From Hyaloperonospora brassicae (taxonomy: Eukaryota > Oomycota > Peronosporomycetes > Peronosporales > Peronosporaceae), in NCBI GenBank assembly GCA_947650285.1, contig CANTFL010001050.1, forward strand, positions 1-64,000: a DNA stretch of 64,000 nt, written 5' to 3'. This document shows, one piece after another, positions 54,914 through 64,000 of the stretch (position 1 is the first letter of the stretch; every line of letters begins with the position of its first letter). The notes below the pieces were generated by a model. That model saw nothing but the letters and a program-made list of their open reading frames with translations. It did not search any database and had not been told where the DNA came from. The position numbers and the translations under genes are program-made.

Positions 54914-56904
54914 GGCCATAACATCTAATATGTAGACAAATTCTACATAAGTTGACCGTAGGCGATAGTGTGTCGGCAGAATGTAAGTCGCGAACCCTGT
55001 GTCGGCAACCTGAGTATTGGCAAAACGTGTGTCTGCGAATACACTTGAATATTGTAGCGTGCTGGAAAATTTAATACATGTTGGATTAGATGTGTATAAG
55101 GATATAATTGTAGGACAGAAAGTGTGATTTCGGAATTTTTACTAGGTGTGATTGTGGTAAAGCCACTAATCAAATTTTGGGACGTGGATCGGTGACTACC
55201 CAGTTAAGGCGTCACTTACTGGTGGAAAATGATGAAATGGGACCTAGCGATCCAATAAGGAGATGGAAAGCGATCTCAACGGGGATCGGCGATCCGATCC
55301 AACTGTCTCCAGATTGATGGATATAGATCAACCTGAGACAGAGCGATCTGGGACAAGACGACAAATAGAACGATTTCCATGGAGCGATCTGGGACAAGGA
55401 TCTGGGACCAGGTGATGCGATATGACTCTGTGACGAAGGTGTAACATCCTGCAGATCGGTAACACTCTTTACCGGTCTCCCAAAGGGAGTACTGATTTAG
55501 GTTAATTATAGCCCGATCTGGAAGTGTGGATACTCTTGGGAGTCCAGGGAACTGTTTCAAGACCTGTGGATGGTCTCTTTGAGCCGATAAACCCGGGAGA
55601 ATGATATTGGAGCACGTACGGTAAACAGAAAGCTATTTACTGCTGAATTATACCGTCCTGATCCTCAACAATCTCTAATTGGACATCAGATCGGTCATGT
55701 TCCCTGCTGATTATGGATATATCGGTGATGGAGCTATCGGATCGTGATAAAAATGCTTTTTCAAGATCCAAGAGTGATGTCCTAAAAGTTCAGATCGAAA
55801 GAGCCAGTGGAAGCCAGTTGAATTGACGTCGCAAAATGGATTTAGACACATTCGGCATTTGGATACTATTCTGGACTTTTCGGTACCAAAATTGGGTATT
55901 TGGTACCGTATTTGGAATTTGGTCCCTTTTTGGTGTCTAGGTACGATATCGGGAGTATTGGCTCTATCTTTGGAGCACAGGTCACGAAATTTCGACACGT
56001 GTTCAAGGGGGCGGTCAAGCTTAACCGTGATATCGACTTGGAGATTGACCTACAGTTTGGAATAGGCTTAAGGATAGGTTGGCTATTAATTTGGTTGAAT
56101 AATATAGCAGTTACCGTTTTTACATATTAAGCACGTCGCAGACATCTCTTCCGGGCAGGATATTTGGCCTCCCGTCGAGCAAGAGACTTCGCCGCGCCGT
56201 GTTTCGTGTACTCACCTTGAATTATTTGGCCAAGGTGGGGTTAAAGTAACTCAACTCAACTCAAACTGCTAGGGTAGCAGCAAACAACGGTAAAGGAAAA
56301 GGATTTTGGTTACAAGATCGCGAGGCGGCTCAAGTGGTCAGAAGATCTGGACAAGGAGTTCAAGACAAGACCGAGCAAGACTGAAGCGATCTACAGGGCA
56401 GATCGGCACGTTTCATTTTGGCGAAACAAGCAACCGATCCGCCCACATTGCGCACTTCCAGCAAGATCGGCCGATCCCAACGCAAGATCGACGCAAGACT
56501 ATCATTTGCTGAGTGAAGATTTCCGCACAGCAAAGACCCCGATCCCGAAGACAAATTGAGATCGGTGTGATTCAAGATCGAGATCGCGACGCCAACAGAT
56601 AAAGATCGCCGCGACTCAAGATCAAGATCGCAGAACCCCCATTCGTGGTGTGAAGATTTCCGCACCGGAAGCGAACTCTCAACCCAACCTCTCAGCGAGA
56701 TCGACATCTCCCAAGTCCATTACGAAGAGCTCAAGCCAGCCCAACCGACGGGTAAACAAGGTGAGCACAAGGCTATACAACAAGGCACGGATCAAAGTAC
56801 CCCCTCCGTGAGTCGGCAAGTCCGGGCAAGTGGAAGATCGACACTCACCAAAGTAATTTTGTGAGATCGACTTCACCACATGATTCTGCTTATCTGACCG
56901 AATG
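54914..56904. other. Intergenic, GATC-rich with possible Gag remnant
   Basis: Two stretches (about 55250-55400 and 56330-56640) are dense in GATC within CGATC/AAGATCG-like words. A direct repeat GTGAAGATTTCCGCAC occurs at about 56514 and 56655. The plus frame about 56700-56860 (EIDISQVHYEELKPAQPTGK and onward) reads like protein and could be a retroelement Gag remnant. No LTR pair was identified. Confidence 0.4.
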
Positions 56905-57245
56905 TGACGAGTCAAGCTCGATGGGTCGAGTATCCGGTCGAACTCGACGAGTCATACTGAATAACTAGTTGAGCTGCACTCGACTAGTCAAACATAATTC
57001 GATGAGAAAAATTAAGCTCGACGAGTCAATATCTACGAGTAAAACTGTACACGACGAGCGGAAGAGAACTCGAGGAATATAAGTGGAATCGGCGAGTCGA
57101 ACTGAAGTCGACGAGTCAAACTATAATCGATGTGCTGAGGTGGACTCAACGAGTCAAAAGGGTCTCAACGAGTTGAACAGAGCTCAATGAGTCGATAGGC
57201 CTGAGTGAGTTAAACTGGACTCGACTAGTCATACTGGACTTCATT
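56905..57245. repeat. Degenerate ~19-bp satellite with CTCGACGAGTC core
   Basis: Roughly 18 diverged units of about 18-19 bp, consensus near ACTCGACGAGTCAAACTG. Clear cores lie at about 56906, 56946, 56982, 57020 and 57108, spaced by multiples of about 19. The core GACTCGTCGAGTC is nearly self-complementary, so each unit can form a small hairpin. The array ends just where LINE fragment D begins. Confidence 0.8.
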
Positions 57246-57249
57246 ACAA

Positions 57250-57600
57250 ATGTGCGCAAGCAAGATCGGCTTTGGCCGACGCTCTCCTATATTCTACGAT
57301 GAACCGCCTTCGTCGCAAGCGCTGTCTACCGAACTGTGCCCAGGGGTGCTGTACCTCCTATATGTCGACGGAAGATCCCGCGAATTCTTAGGTTCGGGAG
57401 GGGCTGGATCCGTCATTTTCCAACTACACATTCAGACTCACGCCGCTTGCGTCATGTCTGCATGGATTATGAATTCGCCGATACCACTGACAACGTTGCA
57501 GAATATTGGGAGATCATGCACGGTATTCGACAAGCGAAGTCAAGCGGTCATTTACCTCTAAATGTCATTGGCGACAGTGAATTAGTACTTTCCTAATTAC
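57250..57600 (+). mobile_element. LINE fragment D (RNase H piece, plus strand)
   Basis: Encodes the RNase H N-terminal half in two frames: LYLLYVDGRSREFLGSGGAG (57346 onward), then NVAEYWEIMHGIRQAKSSGH and VIGDSELVLS (to 57596). It aligns with the reverse complement of LINE A from about 45000 to 44640. Both ends are truncated and it is opposite in orientation to B, which begins about 50 bp later. Confidence 0.88.
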
Positions 57601-57650
57601 AAACAAAACGAACTCCTAGCAATACACACTTGGTGCGGCTATTATAGAGA

Positions 57651-60634
57651 GTGAGTGATAAGGTGAGTTATATACAGGTACGCTAGCGACCGGCTGTATC
57701 CAGTATGGTGGGGATCAAAATCACCACACATACATCTAAGTTATGATCTTAGACTATCATTGTTCCACGAACCGCGCCTCCGCGCAGCGCGAGGCGTTTT
57801 CTTGAAAAAAACCGGTCTTTTTCTGTGCAAATGGGTCCACGTGAATCTGCGTGCTCGTTTGTAGAACTATCGATACATGGATTGCCGTCGTTGTCGAGGT
57901 ATTCTGCCAGCTCCTTAACGACTCTTCTGCCGGACGGGATTCGTAATTGGATGGAGCTTCACGTGTCCATGGCTACGCTCTCCGCACAGTCAGACATTTT
58001 GTCGTAGACGCGGTCGTGATGACCTCAGCTGACCACAGCTACACCGTCGGCTAGATCTCTTGCCACGTCGTATGATTACAACATTGGGGTCTAAGCCGTT
58101 AGCGATACAGGTCCGTAGTTGCGAAATCACCAAAGAACTGTCCCCCACGACATGCTGAGGCGACAACACGCCTTCTTTAGCTCGGCGGAGGCCGTGCACG
58201 AGACCTTGATATTCGGCAAAATTGTTAGTAACATTTGGATTGCCATATGCTATGCTGGCCACCCACACGATGCAGGCTGTGTGAGCAAGTGCGTCAACCT
58301 TGACAATGACGGAGCCAGACCCGCCCGGCCCATGCTTTGCTTGAGAACTAGCCCACAAATGCACAACTCGTAAAAGCGCCGGATGAGCCCCGAAAAATAC
58401 CGGGGTGTTTCAAATTTCAGCTCGATCCCACCCCTGTATAAAGTTGATTGTCGTTGTGCCGCATCGTATACCTGAGTCAAAATGTGAAAGGGAAGCACAA
58501 CTGTGGCCCAGAAGCCATTCGTGATGCCGATGCACCTTCGCCGAGTACAAGACTAGGACTCCTTGCGATAGCGCTCAATATGTAATTGTAAAAAGTAGTA
58601 AGCGAGTGCGAGACAGAAATGCCCAAAGTGTCGCCGCTTCGCTATCGACTGCGTTACCATATCAGTACAAGGCAAAAAGCGAGTCACTACAGGATGTATT
58701 GAGGACCGTGACAGCAAATCGCCGAGAGTGCGTGAGCCGCGAGAGAAGCCGGCTCCGTGCAGCTTGTACGGGGTACCTCGACGATCCCGGATCCATGACA
58801 TATCTTGTATCGCCACATGCTCAAGCCATCGATTGTCGAAACGGCTCGTTAAATCGACATCGGACTTGATACCATTTCGCTCTTCGTCGGTTATCGCTTG
58901 AGAAAAGTCGATGGTTACACTGCCATCATTGTTGTAGACCGTGTGTACTTTAGAGGAAAATAGAAAGCTCGGCGTCGAACAGTCGTCACGTACCCACGAC
59001 GGATGTAATGAAAAGCCGACAGGCCTACCACTACAGCTTCAGTCTCCCGGAGGAAGACTTTTTATTGAGGTTGCACCTCCGCCATCCAGCATGATGTGAT
59101 GTACGTTGATCCATCCTCTGACTCCCACAGGACGTCTCCGATCAGGAGCTTCCGCTGCAAGAAGGATGCCGCCCTTTTCCGACCGTTGTTGCAGCCATTG
59201 TCATCAATTTAGTCCTGATACATGGTATCTCCAGCCTACCCTGCTGGATAGGAAGCGACGTAATTTTCGTGAAACCCAAAATCTGAAACGTTTGCCTTCC
59301 ATCGCCCCCATCTATAGTCCAGGATTATTCCGTAAAGATGTGCTGATATTATTGGAGACGGCCAACAATGGCGTGCCAAAAATATATTTTTGGGGACCAC
59401 GACTGCGCTATCCAGGCAAGCCCGCTGTTCCAGAGTGTGCGTATTTGCTCGAGCAAGGACTCGTCGACACCAATAGGATCGGATACATTTTTCCCAGTTA
59501 TCGGCTGTAGCTTCTTTCTGCCCGACCAGCACAACAAAGGTACCGGCATGAGTCCCTAGCGCAAGAAGAGTGAGGACTCGTGTATATAGGGGCAGGTCTG
59601 AACTATATGAGTTATGTTCAATCTTTGTCGACTTAGCTAGGTTTGTGTGAAGTCCCGAGATGCCGGAGAATTGAATACCACATGTACAACCGCCCGACGT
59701 TCGCGGATATACATGGCCGTATCGTCGGCATACCCAGACGCCTTTATCACGTCTGCCCTGTCACCAGATAGGATCCTCACGCGCTTATTTCTGGTTGAGC
59801 TTTTACAACTCTGCATACGATATCAAGAGCAATGATAATAAGGAGCGGAGCTAAAGGGAACCATTGACGAACACCGCAGCCGCAGCTTCCCTTTTCCTTG
59901 AGCGGTAGCCGTTACCGATGATCTGGCAAGTCGTGTTGTAATGGAGTGCCACCACTACCGAGACAAAATGCTGAAAAAAGTCGAGCCACTTCAGCACCGA
60001 TAGTAAGAACGGGCGCTGGATTGTGTCGTGGGCTTTTGCTAAATCGAGAAGTAGACCTATCGCTCCGGTCTGGCTTGGGCCCGATGTGGCTGCGTTTTGG
60101 GCCGAAGCAAAAAAATAGAGAGCCGTGTGTATCGACCGCTGAGGGACAAAGCCGACTTGGTCGGGGTGGAACGTCCAAGCAATCAGTGGTCGGACTCGGG
60201 AAGAAAAATTAAATTGGTGAACAACTTGTAGTCACTGTTAAGCAGGGCGATGGAACGATGGTCCAGTGGATGATCAGATACGTTCTACTTCTTACAACAC
60301 TGATTGTTTGCTTCTTCAAATGATTAGGGGAAAAGGATGCACGCTATCCATCTGCTGAAAAGCATTGCGGGAATAGGCGCGATTTCATCAGCTTAGTCCT
60401 TGTAGAAAGTGTTGTTGAATTCATCGAGCCCTGCCGCTTTTCCTCGTTTGAGCTATTTCAAAGAAGCACATAGATCTTCTATGGAGATAGCCCTCGTGAC
60501 TGCTGAGTCGTCAAGACCTGTTGGGGGAGAGGCTTGTGCCAGAACGGAAGCAGTGGATGTTGAAGAAGTGAGGTATTGGATCATTATAGGTCCCTACCCG
60601 TATCATATTTCGTCAGCGTGTTCTTGAGAAGGCG
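57651..60634 (-). mobile_element. LINE B: 5'-truncated copy
   Basis: A minus-strand copy of the LINE A family. It has the 3' tail (GTGAGTGATAAGGTGAG at 57651), RNase H remnants at 58364-57990 (GPGGSGSVIV, VTNNFAEYQGLVHGLRRAKE, VVGDSSLVISQL), the linker (58816-58553, DMSWIRDRRGTPYKLHGAGF), RT thumb (59532-59236), the YADDT region (about 59735-59710) and RT fingers (to about 60540). It stops at the equivalent of LINE A position about 48005. Many stops and frameshifts. Loss of the 5' part is the usual outcome of incomplete target-primed reverse transcription. Confidence 0.88.
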
Positions 60635-60644
60635 TGGGCCCGTA

Positions 60645-63600
60645 GTGAGTGAGAAAGTGGGGTATATTTGGGTACGCGTACGTCCTACTATACCCAGTCA
60701 TCCGTTCACAAGGTGACCAGGGTGACTGCTACTTTATATACTAGGTAGCACTAGGTCTCGGACAGCAGCGCGACTGCGCGCAACCTCCTGATTAAAAATG
60801 ATCAGCTTCCTCGTTGTCAGGACGGGTACTTGTATTACGGGTTATTCGGCTTGAGAGTTATCCAACCAATGATTGACATCATAATCAGGGAAGGTCGTGG
60901 CCTCCTGGACTAGACCGGGGTTAGATGAAGCGTGCGCTTGAACCGAAGCTCCTGTGTCCATAGCAATATTCGCCAGTCGCTCCGCCATTTTGTTGTAAGT
61001 GCGATAATGATGTCCCCGTCTGGAGACATGGATATCGGTAGCTATGGCGATTGCCTCAGTGAACCTCTCCTTGCGTGGGGGTGCCGTGTTCGGAGCTGTG
61101 AAAGCACAATTGTACTGTCCCCAACGACAGGGGTAAGCAGTCGCTGGCCTTTGATCGCCGAAGCCCGTGGACGAGCCCCCAGTATTCAGCGATATTGCTA
61201 GTGGTATTGGCAGAGCCATAGACCACGCTCGACAACCACAAAACGCATGCAGCGTGCGTCAGAACGTGGAGATGGAAAATAACAGATCCAGCCCCGCCTG
61301 GACCTGGATTTCCGCGGGACCTTCCATCGAAAAGAGGAGGTAGAGCACACCTGCGCACGGTTCGATTGGCAGTACTTGCAAAGAAGGCAAATCGTCGGAG
61401 CAAAGGAACGTATCAGCCAAGGCCAACCGTGCCTGCGCAAACAGGTGCCTGTCTTCCCCAATGGCAGGCTGGTAGGTTGATCCACGAAACCTTCGCACCG
61501 ACCGGCGAAAGATAGTCTTGGCCCTAGATGTATGAACATTATGTGATAGAGACTGGTATTCCATGCGGCGGAGGCGCTTGACCCAGATGGCATGAAGTGT
61601 CGTTGATACGGCAAAACACCACAGCTCTCGAGCTGCCGAAAAGACCGCAGCCTGAGCTTTTAATAAATCAGCGCCTGTGTTCAGAGATTGATTGACAACG
61701 ACCCAGGCGTTGGGCGATATCCCCGGTAGGTAAAGTCCAAACACCTAGACATGCAAGCCGTCCTCGTGGAAAGTACCAAGCCATCGCCAACTATCAAGGA
61801 GATATTACCAGTGTCGGCGAGCGTTAAGGCAAGCCCAAAAGATATGTCTTGCCAGAACTGGACCAGCATCCACACACTCAGGGACGGGGAACGACAGATC
61901 TTGCTTCGCCCAATTCCAAACGGGAAAAATGTTACTCTCCAGTCGATAGAACGTCTGAGAGGTGGTCGGAAAGGACGTACGTATTCGTCGAATATCTCTC
62001 CACGTGATCAATGGTGAACCTACCGATATCACGTGAAAGTCCGTCTTTGCGACCCGTTCAGCAAGAAGTCGAGTTCCTCCATTATAGCGCCGCCGGGAGA
62101 TAAGCTGTGAGAGTTTCTTTCGATGTGGCCGCTACCGGCGACGACCGGCCCACAGGTGGACAACCCGCGTGAGCATCGGATGCGCACCAAAGTGGACAGG
62201 AGTCTCACTGGATGAGGACGCGGCGATATCGCACGCCGTCATCGACGAAACGGGTTGCATCCCACATTCCATGCCTGTTTTTAAGTGCTGGAGTGATGTG
62301 ACTTCACTAGTGAGAAGCCAGTCATGGAATTGGTGCACCTACGTTAAGTACGAAATTAGGGACCCAGGTTCCAGCGCGCAAAAGTCCAGAGACGGGAAAT
62401 CGTAAAGAAGTGCGAGGCAGAAGGACCCAAAATGTCGTCTCTTCGCCATAGACTGGGTCGCCATGTCACGCGTGGGAGAGAACAAGACAATGCCCGTCTG
62501 CAAAGTCGTCCAAGACTTAGCTTCTTCAAGGTAAGCTAAATCCATGGCAAATGCGGCTCAGTTCAATGTGTAAGCCGTACCCCGTCGATCTCGCAGCCTC
62601 GACATATTCTTGAGCGTGGCGTGGACAAGCCACCGATGATCAAATCTCCCCGACGCCGCAACTTCAGCACGCATCCCGGCGCGCATTCGGTCATCAAGCA
62701 CCCGCCGTACATCCATTTTGACACTACCGTCGTTATTATAATCGACTAAGGGTCTTGATGTAAACGAGAAGCCTCATCAATAGACCTCCCTGACCGCACC
62801 TTGGCGGGCATGGCGAGCCGCAGAAATTCCAACAATGTCAGACCCGATTTGCCAAAGCGTCGATTGATAGCGAGGTTGCTTGTCGTCCGTCCAAGAGGGC
62901 GTGATGTAAGCCGGACCCGACCCGCTCGATATCCATAATTAATCACCAAGTAGTAACCCCCTCGAAGAAATAGTAGAAGCACAGTTTCCAACAGCTGTTG
63001 TTGCCATATTCATCAAGTCCATCCGAATACAAGGCACCGCTAGGCCCCTCTGCTGGGTCGTTAATGTAGCTATCTCGGAATGGACCCACGGTTGATACCG
63101 ATCTCCATCACGGACGCCCCATACAAAGTCCATAATTAAGCTGTGCAATCGGGCAACAACTGCGAGAGGAGGCCAACAGTGCCGTGCTAAAAAAATATTT
63201 TGGGAGCAGCGATAGCTCTGGCAAGCTGAGCCCGTTGTTATACCATGTGAGTCTTCTCTCGTGCTAAGACAACTCGGCTCCAGAGAGACCGGATGCACTT
63301 ATTCCAGTCATCTGCTACCGCAACCTGTTGTCCCACCAAAACACCAAGATATCTGGAAGAGTCGCCAGGGAACTACACAGCGAGACCACAGGTGCTTACA
63401 GGGTCCGCTGGTCCGCGAGATCCAAGCTCGATGACCATTGATTTCGCCCGATTTGTCCAAAGACCGGACACGTGAGCGATATCATCGAGAATAGCGATAA
63501 CCGGCCAAACTGCAGATCGGTCGCGTAGGTAGACAGCATTATCATCTGCATATACCGAAACTTTAAACTCAGTCGTTCGCCCTCCAGATGTGGTTGGAAC

Positions 63601-64000
63601 ACCTCGAATGTCCTCCCGCGCGTGAAGCACCCGATAGACACTATCAAGGGCAAAAATTAGTGGGCCCGCATGAAGCTTGACTTCCTAGTGCCACCATCTT
63701 GTTGTCTTGAAACTTCGTTGCGACCCTGGCAAAGAAACGGAGGATTTTCTCGCCTGGGCAGTACGTGTGCTGAGATAGAAGACTCTCGCGCTTCGCTAGC
63801 TGCCACATCCGTTGGCACTCTGAAACCTGTCGACGAATCGGCCGGGGGTAAACCACCGCATCAAACTGGTCGTACGGCTCGGTGAAATGCAAGTTCCGGA
63901 GAGCCTCGGATGGATCAGCAAGAATAGCGCCATTAAGCCTCTCATACATTCGCCGGAGCCTCTACTTGTAGCTTCGCGTCATACGCTGAGTCACAGCTTT
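60645..64000 (-). mobile_element. LINE C: copy with internal RT deletion, runs off window
   Basis: The 3' tail starts GTGAGTGAGAAAGTGG at about 60645. RNase H lies at 61403-60842 (LFDGRSRGNPGPGGAG, NIAEYWGLVHGLRR, KMAERLANIAMD). The linker spans about 61.6-62.9 kb. The thumb motif is near 63060-63010 (QQRGLAVPCIRMDLMNM). The YADDN block is 63630-63373. At about 63660-63685 the sequence jumps from the equivalent of LINE A 47.2 kb to that of 48.0 kb, so about 0.8 kb of RT fingers and palm motif A is gone. The upstream linker continues (63949-63690) to the window edge, so the copy extends beyond it. Confidence 0.88.

Noticed and set aside
56300..56900. LTR retrotransposon with primer-binding site (TGGTTACAAGATCG at about 56307)
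   Set aside because: No matching pair of long terminal repeats was found and the string is not a convincing match to a tRNA 3' end; kept only as a possible Gag remnant.

Overview
The window looks like chromosomal DNA of an oomycete, probably Peronosporales (Phytophthora or a downy mildew). Several features agree on this. There is a six-cysteine elicitin-like secreted protein whose core promoter matches the oomycete Inr plus FPR consensus. There is a broken oomycete-type cellulose synthase. Eukaryotic genes carry short GT-AG introns. About half of the sequence is repeat or transposon debris. No bacterial operon, Shine-Dalgarno pattern or CRISPR array is present.

Layout: 0.3-2.2 kb holds a decayed L1-like LINE fragment (minus). 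3.2-7.0 kb is a cellulose synthase pseudogene (minus), interrupted by a divergent 295-bp internal duplication whose spacer consists of four perfect hairpins in a row. 8.0-8.9 kb is an intact uracil-DNA glycosylase, preceded by 22-bp tandem repeats. 11.6-12.3 kb is the elicitin-like gene. 15.4-17.7 kb and 24.0-26.3 kb are two nearly identical pogo/Tigger-like DNA transposons in opposite orientation. They bracket 6.2 kb without recognisable genes.

26.8-42.2 kb is the gene-dense core. It contains an alpha/beta hydrolase with three exons (+), a glutamine/histidine-rich protein with a cysteine cluster (-), a DDHD-domain phospholipase (-), and a large AddB/RecB-like protein (+). The AddB-like protein has a UvrD-like region, a PD-(D/E)XK nuclease and an apparent Fe-S cysteine set, and it is divergent from the phospholipase. 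The last gene is a six-exon proteasome assembly chaperone 2 (+).

44-64 kb is a LINE graveyard. One almost full-length element (A) runs on the minus strand with a zinc-knuckle ORF1, APE endonuclease, reverse transcriptase and RNase H. A 5'-truncated copy (B) abuts the 3' end of a third copy (C), which lacks part of its reverse transcriptase. A small RNase H fragment (D) lies in the opposite orientation. Between A and D, 53.2-57.2 kb is AT-rich, with a 67-bp triple tandem repeat and a degenerate ~19-bp satellite built on a self-complementary CTCGACGAGTC core.

The housekeeping genes do not form one pathway. UNG (base excision repair) and the AddB-like nuclease both act in DNA maintenance, but they lie 27 kb apart and nothing shows that they work together. 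The least ordinary structures are the hairpin array at the cellulose synthase duplication, the inverted transposon pair that shares one amber codon, and the eukaryotic AddB-like helicase-nuclease. All domain calls were made by reading motifs by eye. No database search was run.
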